From an uncultured Oribacterium sp. (GTDB taxonomy: Bacteria; Bacillota; Clostridia; Lachnospirales; Lachnospiraceae): a stretch of 64,000 nucleotides of DNA. The stretch is taken from assembly GCA_934270345.1 (NCBI GenBank), contig CAKQPT010000012.1:7605-71604 (forward strand), given 5' to 3'. A program made the position numbers and the translations under genes. Shown one piece after another: positions 33,943 through 42,700 of the stretch. Each line of letters opens with the position of its first letter. The first letter of the stretch is position 1. The notes under the pieces were generated by a model. The model was not told the origin of the DNA. It saw only the letters and a list, made by a program, of their open reading frames with translations, and did not search any database.

Positions 33943-34295
33943 TCGTCAATCGCCTCCAGCTCAAGTCTGACCATGCCCATTTCAACTGTGCTCGTGGCAA
34001 TAAAAAAGCGATGGTAGAATGACTGATCATCCGCATCGCTTATCTTTATTGGTTTTCCCTGCTCCGGCTGAATGCCGATATCATCGAGGTGGCAGTGCAT
34101 GACGGATGTCACTCGGTACAGACCGGCGGCATGGTCATTCACGCTGGCGGAGCGGTCCTGCTCCTTGAGGCCAGACAGCACGATCGGAATCACGTGCTCC
34201 TCGCCGTCATAGATGACCGACCGTTCCTCAGCGAACTCATCGAGGTTCAGAAACACACCCTTGATGTCATGCGCGATAGCATCTCTAAAACTCAT
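33939..34295 (-). CDS. head-tail connector-like protein
   Basis: 118 residues: 'MSFRDAIAHDIKGVFLNLDEFAEERSV...IPIVLSGL' opens a family of small beta-rich head-tail joining proteins (lambda FII-like in role). It lies between the capsid module and gpZ and overlaps gpZ by 4 bases. Assignment rests on context and the opening segment. Confidence 0.65.
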   Translation of the reverse strand: MSFRDAIAHDIKGVFLNLDEFAEERSVIYDGEEHVIPIVLSGLKEQDRSASVNDHAAGLYRVTSVMHCHLDDIGIQPEQGKPIKISDADDQSFYHRFFIATSTVEMGMVRLELEAIDE

Positions 34296-34296
34296 G

Positions 34297-34686
34297 TCAC
34301 GCCTCCGTCGATAAATCCTCGATGGCCTTGATGACCGCCTTCTTACTCCGGAGCTTTGAGGTGTCGATGCCGATAAGCTCGGCAGATTCCTTCAGCTCTT
34401 CAAAAGACATGTCATTGTAGTCGACATATTCATCGTCTGTAGCCTTAGAAACGGCTTCCTCCTCGGCTTCTGACTCATCAGGGGTAGTGTCACCTTCTGA
34501 ATCATCGAAAGCGTCTGGAATCGAGTCCTGTGAAGCCACAGGCTCGACTGCGGACGCAACACCGAGTCCAATGAGGCGCTCAGCCTCCATATCATCGATG
34601 TCGATGACCTCACCTTCGCCTTTCGGCTTCAGAAAACCGTTCTGATCTCTGTACCCATAAACGCCAGCAACAATCTTAATCTTCAT
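34297..34686 (-). CDS. capsid-adjacent protein with HeH/SAP-like C-terminus
   Basis: 129 residues in three parts: a short beta-rich head (1-45), a very acidic low-complexity linker (55-90, many Glu/Asp/Ser), and a small helical domain 'SFEELKESAELIGIDTSKLRSKKAVIKAIEDLS'. The helical domain has the look of the HeH/SAP fold found in phage head-completion proteins. It sits directly after the major capsid gene. Confidence 0.65.
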   Translation of the reverse strand: MKIKIVAGVYGYRDQNGFLKPKGEGEVIDIDDMEAERLIGLGVASAVEPVASQDSIPDAFDDSEGDTTPDESEAEEEAVSKATDDEYVDYNDMSFEELKESAELIGIDTSKLRSKKAVIKAIEDLSTEA

Positions 34687-34708
34687 ACGCGCTCCTTTCG
34701 TCCGTGCC

Positions 34709-35785
34709 TTACGCTACAACGTTTGCGGCGTAGATGTACGGGTTCTTGTTCTTCGGAGCTGCCAGCGGACGGGATGCGATACGAATCTTTCTCGTATCGG
34801 TATCCTGATTTACGAACACCTTCGGAACACGTGCCTTTGCATAGGTCGTGTAGTTAATCTGGCCGAGGTCGATCTGGGTGATCTGGCCATACATCATGTG
34901 GCCACAGCCCGGAGCTGTTACCATTGCGGAGGTAGCGGGGAACAGCTTTGTTGCAGTGCCGGCCTCGTCCTCGCACTCTTCATCAGCACAGAATACCGCG
35001 AGACGGAAACCGCCGAAGTTCAGAGTTCCGATGTAGGTAACGCCCTCATCACCGGTCAGAGTCTCGTTCACGGTCGCATCGTTGAATGCGGTATTTCTGT
35101 CGAGCATAGTCTTGATCTTCTCATCCTTGAGGAAAGCATCGTAGGCATCAGCACCGAGGATGAGATCGGATGCAGCAAGACCTCTTCTGGAGAGCAGTCT
35201 CGCCATCGCCTGGACGTCGTCATAAGCGCTTCCGCCTGTCTCGTTCCACTTCTTGGAAACGGTGTAGGTGTGGCCGGAAGTCTCACCATCATAGAACCTC
35301 ACGACGAGCTGGTCACCCTTCGTGGTTGCATCGATGTACTCCTGCATCGTGCAGCCGTTCTCAATCATGGTCTTAACCGCCATCCACTCCTCACGACGAG
35401 TGATGCGAGCATCGAGATCGACGAGATCCTGTGCCATGATACGAGCGGCTCTAACCTGCTCATCGACATTGGCGTAGATGGCCTCGCCAAATCCACGCTT
35501 GTTAAGCTCGTCGAGAGTCAGGTTACGAGACGGCGCAATGTATGCCGGCTCATACTCATGAATTTCATAGCCTCTACGTGCAATCGGAATGTCACCGACT
35601 CTAGGTGCTACGAAAGCAGCCATCTTGCGATCACCGTCACGGTACTCGGTGAGGACCTTGTCGGAATGGAAGATATCTGCTTCGGATGTCGGGAAATAAC
35701 GATTCTTGAAGAAGGTCGCTCTCGGAACCTGCTCCTCAAGAATCTGCATTAAAACATAAGTCATGAAAAAATTCAGAACTGCCAT
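34709..35785 (-). CDS. major capsid protein, lambda gpE family
   Basis: 358-residue major head protein of the lambda gpE family (HK97 fold): 'VPRATFFKNRYFPTSEADIFHSDKVLTEYRDG', 'FVAPRVGDIPIARRGYEIHEYEPAYIAPSRNLTLDEL' and 'RRGLAASDLILGADAYDAFLKDEKI' follow the family order. AGGAGGT precedes the ATG. It forms the head shell with the decoration protein encoded just upstream. Confidence 0.94.
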   Translation of the reverse strand: MAVLNFFMTYVLMQILEEQVPRATFFKNRYFPTSEADIFHSDKVLTEYRDGDRKMAAFVAPRVGDIPIARRGYEIHEYEPAYIAPSRNLTLDELNKRGFGEAIYANVDEQVRAARIMAQDLVDLDARITRREEWMAVKTMIENGCTMQEYIDATTKGDQLVVRFYDGETSGHTYTVSKKWNETGGSAYDDVQAMARLLSRRGLAASDLILGADAYDAFLKDEKIKTMLDRNTAFNDATVNETLTGDEGVTYIGTLNFGGFRLAVFCADEECEDEAGTATKLFPATSAMVTAPGCGHMMYGQITQIDLGQINYTTYAKARVPKVFVNQDTDTRKIRIASRPLAAPKNKNPYIYAANVVA

Positions 35786-35803
35786 TTTTTAACCTCCTGT
35801 AGG

Positions 35804-36172
35804 TCAGGCCATAGCCTGCTTGAAATAGATGTTCTTCGTGCGAAGGGTGTCACGATCGGCCTCGGTCAGCGCGTAGGTATCAGCTACGGTTACCTTGTCC
35901 GGATCGAAGCAGCCGGAGATATAAACGGTCACGTTTATATCAGCGGTGCCGACGGTCGTATCGTCGCAGAGAATGCAGTCTGGTGTAGCACCCTTTGCCA
36001 TGACCGCGAGCTTTCCATCGGTATCCTTGGAAAGCACAGTACCACGCTTCAGCGTTGCCGCTGCAGACAGTGCCTTGATTGTGCCACCACCAACGATGAC
36101 CTGCGGAGCGAGGCCGGTGATGAGGCCGTCATACTCCATCGTTCCAGTGAGCTTGTCCAGATTCTTAGCCAT
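35804..36172 (-). CDS. head decoration protein, lambda gpD-like
   Basis: 122-residue head decoration/stabilisation protein. 'DGLITGLAPQVIVGGGTIKALSAAATLKRGTVLSKD' and 'ADINVTVYISGCFDPDKVTV' match the HDPD (lambda gpD) family. It overlaps the protease gene's end by one base and precedes the capsid gene, as in lambda. Confidence 0.9.
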   Translation of the reverse strand: MAKNLDKLTGTMEYDGLITGLAPQVIVGGGTIKALSAAATLKRGTVLSKDTDGKLAVMAKGATPDCILCDDTTVGTADINVTVYISGCFDPDKVTVADTYALTEADRDTLRTKNIYFKQAMA

Positions 36173-36588
36173 TACTTTACCTCCTTCTTGAAGATGTTAT
36201 GGATGAACTCGGCCGACTCGGTCTCGCTCATTTCCTTGGTTCCGTCATCCTTCATATCCTCCTCCGGATTTGCGGATGCTGCAGGAACAGCATTTGCACC
36301 AGACGCCTGCGTATCAGCGTTCATCTGCTGCATGAAGCTGTTACCCTGGGTGGCCTGCTGCTGTGCCATTCTGAGTGCGAACTCAGCGGCTGAGCATGCA
36401 TGCTCGCCGTACTTCGCATCGTTTACCGCGTCGGACGGGTAAAGGTTGGCGATCTGGTCGATTTCAGAAAGACGCTGGCGCTCGGCCTCAACGGCATTCT
36501 GAATCGCTTCGGTCTGTGATGCCTGTGCATCGGCTACGATGTCAGCGACCAGGTCAGGATACTGAGTGTTTAACTCATCTCTAGTCAT
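36172..36588 (-). CDS. nested scaffolding protein from an internal start
   Basis: Inside the protease gene, in the same frame, the sequence AAGGAGGT lies 6 bases before ATG (36588-36586), starting MTRDELNTQYPDL. The 138-residue product would be the C-terminal scaffold alone, rich in Ala/Gln/Glu and predicted helical. This mirrors lambda Nu3 nested in gene C. The ribosome binding site is stronger than those of many true starts here. Confidence 0.7.
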   Translation of the reverse strand: MTRDELNTQYPDLVADIVADAQASQTEAIQNAVEAERQRLSEIDQIANLYPSDAVNDAKYGEHACSAAEFALRMAQQQATQGNSFMQQMNADTQASGANAVPAASANPEEDMKDDGTKEMSETESAEFIHNIFKKEVK

Positions 36589-37422
36589 TGAACTACCTCC
36601 TTGTGTAGTGGTTGTGCCGGATGCAACCGGCGTGTTATTGCCATCAGCTTCCGGATCTTCGGATGCTGGTGTAACTGTGTTTTCCGGATTAATGGTCGGA
36701 ATGTTGTCTGGAGCGAACATTCCCGGTGCGAGGTGCATTTCGCGGCCTCTGATAAACAGAGACCGTCCGTCTGCAGATGCGGCGATGTTGAGTGGCTCTG
36801 CGTCCTCGATCAGCTCGTCGGCGAATCCCTTCTCGACAGCTTCCTGTCCGGTCATGTAGGTGGTGTCGGACATCATCTGCAGGATCTCTGTCTCACTGAT
36901 TCCGGTCTTTCGTGCATACGCCGTGGCGATTGCCTTATCGTAGGATGCATTCTGATCAGCAAGTCCGCGGAGCTCGTCGGCATTGTAGCCGCCCCAGATA
37001 TAGGACCAGCACCGATGAATCATGATGAGGGATGCCGGGTTCACACGGACCGTGTTGCAGGCACTCATGATGAGAGAGGCGGCAGACATGGCCACACCAT
37101 CGACAATGCACGTGATGTCGTGTCCATGATTTGCCAGTTCTCTCAGACGGTTGTGGATGACGAATCCGGCCATGCAATCGCCACCATACGAGTTCATACG
37201 AATTGTGATGTTTCTATAGCCAGTGATTCTGTCGAGGTCCTTCACGAAATCAGACATGACGATATAGTCACCCTCGATAGGGTCTCCGTACCAGTTGGTC
37301 GGTGCCTCGGCGACTACATCTCCATAGAATGTCAGCTCCACCGAATCGTTTCCGGTGGATGCCAGCGCATAAACATTGTTTTTGATGTTCAGCGGCTTCT
37401 TGTTGAAAATACCAAATGGCAT
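36172..37422 (-). CDS. ClpP-type head maturation protease with C-terminal scaffold
   Basis: 416 residues. Residues 25-205 are a ClpP-like serine protease: oxyanion region 'MNSYGGDCMAGF', nucleophile in VAMSAASL, histidine in MIHRCW. It cleaves scaffold and portal during capsid maturation. The C-terminal ~140 residues are an acidic, Gln/Ala-rich scaffold region ('DIVADAQASQTEAIQNAVEAERQRLSEI'). An internal start inside the gene would produce that part alone. The gene order protease-decoration-capsid is lambda-like. Confidence 0.9.
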   Translation of the reverse strand: MPFGIFNKKPLNIKNNVYALASTGNDSVELTFYGDVVAEAPTNWYGDPIEGDYIVMSDFVKDLDRITGYRNITIRMNSYGGDCMAGFVIHNRLRELANHGHDITCIVDGVAMSAASLIMSACNTVRVNPASLIMIHRCWSYIWGGYNADELRGLADQNASYDKAIATAYARKTGISETEILQMMSDTTYMTGQEAVEKGFADELIEDAEPLNIAASADGRSLFIRGREMHLAPGMFAPDNIPTINPENTVTPASEDPEADGNNTPVASGTTTTQGGSSMTRDELNTQYPDLVADIVADAQASQTEAIQNAVEAERQRLSEIDQIANLYPSDAVNDAKYGEHACSAAEFALRMAQQQATQGNSFMQQMNADTQASGANAVPAASANPEEDMKDDGTKEMSETESAEFIHNIFKKEVK

Positions 37423-39018
37423 TTATTCATCGTCTCCTTTCTGTTTGGGGTCTGGTTCGGCAGCAGGCGCAGTCATAGTGGCACCGGCCTGCCGGAGGAG
37501 CTCGTTCTCACGTATGAGCTGATCGATATTCTCCTCGAAGTCTCCATTTCCGAGCTGTGTGGATGCCTGTTCATGCGTCATCAGACCATTGTTGATGAGG
37601 GTGATATAAGCATTTGCTTCCTTCTGAGGGTCGAGAGAACCCTGTACCGGACCAATCCATCGAGCTCCGCACCATGCGGCACGGATGAGAGGATCGTTGA
37701 AAAATCCAGGTGCTTTGATTCTGCCGATTGCAACGGCCTCAGAAAGCCATAACTCGTAGATCGGCTGGCAGAAACTGTCGACATACCATGAGCGTCTCAT
37801 GCTCACGGACTCCCACAACTCGAGGAGCGCCGCTCGTGATGCTGAATATGAGGAGTTGAACTCCTTCAGTAGAGCTTCTGCAGGAATCTCGAGCGCGGCA
37901 CCCATCATTCTGCAGATGACCTTTACGAATGTATCGAAGCCGGCGGTCGGAATATTCGGATTTCCGAAGTGGACCGTCTCGCCCTCGGAGAGGTGGAGAA
38001 CAGTGCCAGGTCCCATTTCATACTCTGATTCAGAATGAGAAATGTCATTGTCCGTCTCCGATCCGGTAGGGCCGTCACCGATATCACCAGCACCGACCTC
38101 GTTCATGGGGATGCTGGATGGATCCGTCTGCGTCTCAATCCATGCCGTGAAGAAGCTCTGAATGAGCGCCGCCACAAGCTCAGACTCCGTAAACCGACGA
38201 ATCTGCAGCAGGGGCTCGATGACCTTTGCGAGATACGGGACTCCTCGGTACTGCTCGGCACGTTCAGAGTCCATAATCTGCAGAATGTTTGGCATTCCGG
38301 TCCGTGTTCCATAGGCCTCGACTCTGGTCCAGACCAACGGGTCTGTGCCGATCTCGAACGGATAATGGTTGCTCACGTGGTATGCCACGATGCATCCATT
38401 GTCATCTACCTCGACACCATCATAGATACGGTGGCCAGCTCCTGGCTGTCCGTCCGGAACTCGACCATCTGTGATAGTGTATGAGCCATATCCGGAGAAA
38501 AACTTATGAGGGGTAGACACACGGTCGGCCTCGATAAGATGGATTCTCAACGAATACGGATTCTGCAGAGTCGGCTTCACATGTTTGATAACTGCGAATG
38601 CATCTCCATTCATCAACCACGATTTCATGCCCAGCTGCTGCAGGTTTTTGAAATTGTTGATTCCGAGTGCATCGCAGTTTTGTTTCTTATCAGCCCACAG
38701 TTTGAATTCGGCTTCTGTTTTGATCTGCCAATCTTTGGCATATTCCGGAGAAATTCCGAGGATTTTCCGATCAACCGTGGGCTTCATAGTAAGACCGACA
38801 CCAATCGCTTTCGTGCGGTTTGTGTCGATAGCGGAAGCGGCCACAGGAGTGCTCATATAGAGCATCCGTGACCGCTGGCGTAGTGTTGCATTATTCCAAT
38901 TTATGTCCTCGTTCGGACTATTGGAATTTGGGATAAAGGCCTTCAGCGCCCGTCTGGTGGTTGATGCACCTGCATCGGAATAGCCAGAAGCCTTCGGCCT
39001 TGATGGGTTATTCGTCAT
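37423..39018 (-). CDS. portal protein, lambda gpB family
   Basis: 531-residue portal protein forming the 12-fold ring at the packaging vertex. 'RSRMLYMSTPVAASAIDTNRTKAIGVGLTMKPTVD', 'LRIHLIEADRVSTPH', 'RGVPYLAKVIEPLLQIRRFTESELVAALIQSFFTAWIE' and 'FNSSYSASRAALLELWESVSMRRSWYVDSFCQPIYELWL' are lambda gpB-type signatures. It is followed at once by the protease (start and stop adjacent) and preceded by the endolysin gene. Confidence 0.95.
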   Translation of the reverse strand: MTNNPSRPKASGYSDAGASTTRRALKAFIPNSNSPNEDINWNNATLRQRSRMLYMSTPVAASAIDTNRTKAIGVGLTMKPTVDRKILGISPEYAKDWQIKTEAEFKLWADKKQNCDALGINNFKNLQQLGMKSWLMNGDAFAVIKHVKPTLQNPYSLRIHLIEADRVSTPHKFFSGYGSYTITDGRVPDGQPGAGHRIYDGVEVDDNGCIVAYHVSNHYPFEIGTDPLVWTRVEAYGTRTGMPNILQIMDSERAEQYRGVPYLAKVIEPLLQIRRFTESELVAALIQSFFTAWIETQTDPSSIPMNEVGAGDIGDGPTGSETDNDISHSESEYEMGPGTVLHLSEGETVHFGNPNIPTAGFDTFVKVICRMMGAALEIPAEALLKEFNSSYSASRAALLELWESVSMRRSWYVDSFCQPIYELWLSEAVAIGRIKAPGFFNDPLIRAAWCGARWIGPVQGSLDPQKEANAYITLINNGLMTHEQASTQLGNGDFEENIDQLIRENELLRQAGATMTAPAAEPDPKQKGDDE

Positions 39019-39803
39019 CAGTCAACCTCCATGATGCGCTGAGCGCCGGTCGAATCTGTAATGTACAGAGCGCCGGCGAGAGCTTCACCCTTTCCGGATT
39101 CCGGCTGGAAGTAGTACCACTTGCCGTCGATCTGCTGCCATTCTTTCACCATCTTTCCGGTATTGTCGAAATAGTAGCGGTGACCGTTGATGTTCCGCCA
39201 GCCGTGAGCATTTGCTCCTTCGGCGACTCTGTAGTACCAGTCATCTCCAACATGAATCCACTTAGGGTATTCTGCCTTTGTCGTTGTCATGTACATTGGG
39301 TGGCCATATCCGGCAATGCCAGAATAATTACGTGAATAGGTCTTTTTCTTCACGCCTCCGCCATTTGGAACCACACCGGAAGCTCCGGAAGTGTTTCCTT
39401 CAATCGTGATGATGGTTGACGAAGTGACGCCAACCACGATACCGGTGTGGCAGATGCGCTGTGTGTTTTTGAAAAAGACCTGGTCACCGACTGCAGGAAT
39501 CATCGACAACCGGCCAACCTTCTTGTACTTGTTCGCTGATGTTGGCGTGTAGTAGCTATTGAGACCTCCACAAAGAATCTCGTTTGATGCCTTTTTTCCA
39601 AACGCTTTCATGAAGCACCACGAAACGAATGCATCACACCAAGACTGACCCTGCATGGATGGGTCAATATCACGCCAGTATTTTGTGAAGTTCCCAGAGC
39701 CGGCGTTCTTGGTTTTATCATCGAGATAATCAGCTGACGCTTTCTCGAGATAACCAAGCTCCTGCTCTGCGATAGTCAAAACTCTTGAAATGTCGTAGCT
39801 CAT
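39018..39803 (-). CDS. endolysin: CHAP domain with choline-binding-type repeats
   Basis: 261 residues. An N-terminal CHAP amidase/peptidase (residues ~10-170) shows Cys56 in SWCDAFVSWCF, His119 in CHTGIVVG and Glu135 in IEGNTSG. A C-terminal wall-binding part has two or three CW-type repeats ('WIHVGDDWYYRV', 'GWRNINGHRYYFDNTGKMVKEWQQIDGKWYYF'). No signal peptide, so export depends on the holin. It lies between portal and gpW-like genes rather than next to the tail, and its stop overlaps the portal start by one base. Confidence 0.92.
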   Translation of the reverse strand: MSYDISRVLTIAEQELGYLEKASADYLDDKTKNAGSGNFTKYWRDIDPSMQGQSWCDAFVSWCFMKAFGKKASNEILCGGLNSYYTPTSANKYKKVGRLSMIPAVGDQVFFKNTQRICHTGIVVGVTSSTIITIEGNTSGASGVVPNGGGVKKKTYSRNYSGIAGYGHPMYMTTTKAEYPKWIHVGDDWYYRVAEGANAHGWRNINGHRYYFDNTGKMVKEWQQIDGKWYYFQPESGKGEALAGALYITDSTGAQRIMEVD

Positions 39804-39827
39804 TGTTGGTCCCTTCGAAATATTTAG

Positions 39828-40034
39828 TTACTCGCCGCGCTTCGGCATCTCACCGGAAGCCATGTTGGACTCACCGATAGAATCCGGATCGCCAACCTCG
39901 TTGAGAGGCTTGCGCTTGACCTGGTTTTTCTTCGCTACTGCCATAGTGGAGTCGACGTCGAGGTCATTCGGTGAAATATGTTTCTTGTGATCTGTGTGCG
40001 CTGTGAGCTTTCCTTCTACGAGTTTCTCAGCCAT
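39828..40034 (-). CDS. small phage protein, unknown
   Basis: 68 residues, polar, with many Lys/His and Pro, and no recognised domain. It has AAGGAG ahead of its ATG and lies between the holin terminator and the endolysin. An assembly or lysis-control role can only be guessed. Confidence 0.6.
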   Translation of the reverse strand: MAEKLVEGKLTAHTDHKKHISPNDLDVDSTMAVAKKNQVKRKPLNEVGDPDSIGESNMASGEMPKRGE

Positions 40035-40054
40035 ATTAGTTCTCCTTTTTCATA

Positions 40055-40090
40055 AAAAAGACCCGGGGCCCAAAGGACACCCGAGTTCAC
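40055..40090 (-). terminator. terminator after the holin gene
   Basis: Minus strand: ACTCGGG / CCCGGGT stem with a T6 run. Confidence 0.7.
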
Positions 40091-40142
40091 ACCAGTGTAA
40101 AGCCGTGCTTCGCGACGGCCGCGAGATGAGGACCACCTCCCC

Positions 40143-40403
40143 TCACTTCTGCAACTGTTTGCCGATCTGATTGATTCCTGTTGCCGCGAGACCGGATACA
40201 ATGCCGATAGCTGCAGCATTGATGACGTCCTTCGCGGGGAAGTCCGGCATCACATAGAGGCCAGCGACACCGAGAATCATGCCGGTTACGCCGACAATGA
40301 CCGGAATCCACTTGTCCTCGACAATAGTTACATCCTTGGCCGCCATGCCTACGAGGTAGGCAATCACAGTGATCGCAGCGACGCTTGCAATTCCAAAGTC
40401 CAT
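40143..40403 (-). CDS. phage holin
   Basis: 86 residues with three hydrophobic helices (about 5-22, 33-51, 59-80) and a short positive tail: 'MDFGIASVAAITVIAYLVGMAAKD' opening, then 'WIPVIVGVTGMILGVAGLY'. This is the Hol44-type holin pattern of Gram-positive phages. It makes membrane holes that release the endolysin at the end of the lytic cycle. GGAGGT precedes the ATG. Confidence 0.85.
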   Translation of the reverse strand: MDFGIASVAAITVIAYLVGMAAKDVTIVEDKWIPVIVGVTGMILGVAGLYVMPDFPAKDVINAAAIGIVSGLAATGINQIGKQLQK

Positions 40404-40439
40404 TCTGAGACCTCCTTCGCTCCTTAGTACGAATAATAT

Positions 40440-40480
40440 AAGGCAGGCGGTGAAAGGAGCGCCAAGACCGTCTGCCTGGT
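40440..40480 (-). terminator. hairpin between gpW-like and holin genes
   Basis: Minus strand AGGCAGACGGT paired with ACCGCCTGCCT (one mismatch), followed by TTATATT. Likely an attenuator or terminator separating the packaging genes from lysis. Confidence 0.55.
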
Positions 40481-40505
40481 TAAGCCAAACAGCCTGAACC
40501 CATAT

Positions 40506-40760
40506 TTACCAGTCACGAGGGATGATGGCGAAGGCTTTCCGAGCCTTGCCACCATTCAGCATGTTCGTGAGTGTGTCGATCTCGTTCTCGCAGGTCTTGA
40601 TTTCATCCTCGAGAACAGGGATATCAAATCTGGTGAGGTTTCTATCGTCGATTGCGTACGACTTCACTCCACCATCGATGAGGGCAAGGTATGCCTTCTG
40701 CAGCTTCTCCAGCGCTGATTTTCTGAATGCGAGTCGAGATTTGATTTCTGTTTTCGTCAT
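40506..40760 (-). CDS. gpW-like head-tail joining protein
   Basis: 84 residues. Two helices ('TEIKSRLAFRKSALEKLQKAYLALI' and 'FDIPVLEDEIKTCENEIDTLTNML') flank a short beta turn ('GGVKSYAIDDRNLTRFDI'), the architecture of lambda gpW and similar small proteins lying between terminase and portal. GGAGGA precedes the ATG at 40760, chosen over an upstream codon inside terL. Confidence 0.75.
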   Translation of the reverse strand: MTKTEIKSRLAFRKSALEKLQKAYLALIDGGVKSYAIDDRNLTRFDIPVLEDEIKTCENEIDTLTNMLNGGKARKAFAIIPRDW

Positions 40761-40771
40761 AGTTCCTCCAA

Positions 40772-42700
40772 TCACCAGCTATCTAAGCCGATATCCTGTT
40801 TCCGCGTCCGCTTTGCGACCTTCTTCGGTTTTGCAACCTGTGTTTTTGCACTCTGGCCACGAAGAATGCGGAGCTTGTTCTCGATTGCATCGAGGTTTGC
40901 ATTGAGTGTTTTATAGGCGGCAAGAGAATAGTTCCGGCAGTCGAGCGGCTCATTTCGCTCATGACCGGCGATTTTCTCCCACACCCACGGCTGTTTCTTC
41001 TTCGGCTTGTACACCTTATGCTCTGACAGCAGGCCATTGAAATACTGAGGACCGTAATCATCACGATTAGGGAAGTGGCAGTATTTTGGTCCGGGCTCAG
41101 CAACAGTGAGGTTATACATAATCATTTCCTTACCGGAATCGACGCCGAGGAGGAACTGCCATGTGTTTCCTATATGCTGATTGTTGACCATGATTTTGAC
41201 CTGCTTCGGCGGTGCCGTGTACGGCCGATCTGGGCCATCATCGCCCTTGATGCAGAACACATTGTGTCGAGCACGAGCACGACATTGCTGTCGCACATCC
41301 TGGGTGAAATGACCACCTTCATCGACGAATGTCCGCGAAACTCGCATGGTCATGCCGTCTCTGAATTTGAAATTGTGAGAAATGACCTCGTTGTCGAGTG
41401 CCTCCCATGTTGACGGGTCGTCCGGTCGGCCCATGATGATTCCCTTCCGGATGCCCCATGTCTCACCGAAGTGGCCATAGCCAACCACCTCATACTCGAG
41501 ACGGTTGTCCTGCGTATCGACTCCGCATGTCAGCACCAGAACGCCGTCCGGAAGCTCGACCGGCTCGCCGTTATCATCGAGGCCGTAGTCTTCACGACGA
41601 GACATGATTGTGTCTTCGTCCATCGTGGAGCCTCGGTCCTCCCACAGCTTTCCGAACTTTGTGTTGTACACTACCTTCAGTTTCTGAGGGTCGTTCTTCG
41701 CCTCGAGGAACTGCATGATGATGCTTTCCCATGAGGCCCACTGCGAAACAAATGCGGTCAGCCAGAAGCTCCGACAGCCGTTCTTGTAGGCCGACGGGTT
41801 GGTCGCTTCCCAGTGCGCTGGTGCCTTCTTCATTTCCTGCTCAGTGCAGAACGTACCGCACGTAGGGCATACATAATGAATGTCCCTCACATGGTAGGTT
41901 CTGACATTCTGAACTATCTCGGTGTCATACTCAAACCGGATGTCCTCCCATTGAATCTCGTGGTATTCACCACAATGTGGGCACCGTGAAACCCATCGTT
42001 CCATCGTGCCTGCTGCATATGATTTCTCAATATTGGAGGCGCCTTTCGTGGTCGGAGTAGAGACCTCGACAGACATTCGATTGTAGAACGTAGTCTGTCG
42101 AGCTCTCGCCAGCTCCCACGGGTCACCTTCATCGCCTGCAGAGGTAGCCCAGCGGTCTCGCTCATCACCGATAACATATCGAACCGGCTTTGATGCCAGA
42201 GCATGCGCGGTTTCAGAACCGCATAGGGTGAGGATTCCGCCAGGGTATCCCTTCTGCAGAAGGTTATTGAGTGAACCTTTTTTGTTTGGGTCAGAGACCT
42301 TGTTCTTGAGAACCGGAGTATCTCTGACGGTTGTATCAATTCGTAATCGTGAGAACTCCTTCGCATCCTGCAGAGTAGGGTGAATGTACAGGATAGATCC
42401 GGGGTCCTCATCGATGATGTAACCTATGATATTTAATTCCAGCTCGGATTTTCCGACCTGCGATGCCGCAACGACCACGAGTCTGTTGACCTTCGAGTCA
42501 TTGAAAGCGTCCATGATGTCTGTGAGGTATGGCGTTCGTGAGTTTCTCCATGCTCCGGCCTCGGCTGATGCCTCCGGTGGAAGCCGGCGTTTCTGCTCGG
42601 CCCATTCCGAAACGGTCAGGTCATCCGGTGCTTTGAAAAATCCCATGACCTTTGCGGCGAGTTTCCTGGTACGAACCGCCACATCAGTCTTCGTCGTCAT
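40772..42700 (-). CDS. terL: terminase large subunit, GpA family
   Basis: 642-residue packaging ATPase/nuclease of the lambda GpA family. The ATPase part has 'AASQVGKSELELNIIGYIIDEDPGSILYIHPT' (Walker A-like VGKS) and 'RYVIGDERDRWA' (Walker B). Zinc-type CPHC...CPTC lies near residue 255-290. The nuclease half has 'TCGVDTQDNRLEYEVVGYG' and 'FVDEGGHFTQDV'. GpA-family enzymes usually cut cos sites, so the phage probably has cohesive ends. The ATG at 42700 overlaps the small subunit's end. Confidence 0.95.
   Translation of the reverse strand: MTTKTDVAVRTRKLAAKVMGFFKAPDDLTVSEWAEQKRRLPPEASAEAGAWRNSRTPYLTDIMDAFNDSKVNRLVVVAASQVGKSELELNIIGYIIDEDPGSILYIHPTLQDAKEFSRLRIDTTVRDTPVLKNKVSDPNKKGSLNNLLQKGYPGGILTLCGSETAHALASKPVRYVIGDERDRWATSAGDEGDPWELARARQTTFYNRMSVEVSTPTTKGASNIEKSYAAGTMERWVSRCPHCGEYHEIQWEDIRFEYDTEIVQNVRTYHVRDIHYVCPTCGTFCTEQEMKKAPAHWEATNPSAYKNGCRSFWLTAFVSQWASWESIIMQFLEAKNDPQKLKVVYNTKFGKLWEDRGSTMDEDTIMSRREDYGLDDNGEPVELPDGVLVLTCGVDTQDNRLEYEVVGYGHFGETWGIRKGIIMGRPDDPSTWEALDNEVISHNFKFRDGMTMRVSRTFVDEGGHFTQDVRQQCRARARHNVFCIKGDDGPDRPYTAPPKQVKIMVNNQHIGNTWQFLLGVDSGKEMIMYNLTVAEPGPKYCHFPNRDDYGPQYFNGLLSEHKVYKPKKKQPWVWEKIAGHERNEPLDCRNYSLAAYKTLNANLDAIENKLRILRGQSAKTQVAKPKKVAKRTRKQDIGLDSW

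Noticed and set aside
40016..40219. 67-codon frame overlapping the holin gene
   Set aside because: It covers the holin 3' end and its terminator in another phase; the holin frame has the right helices and ribosome site.
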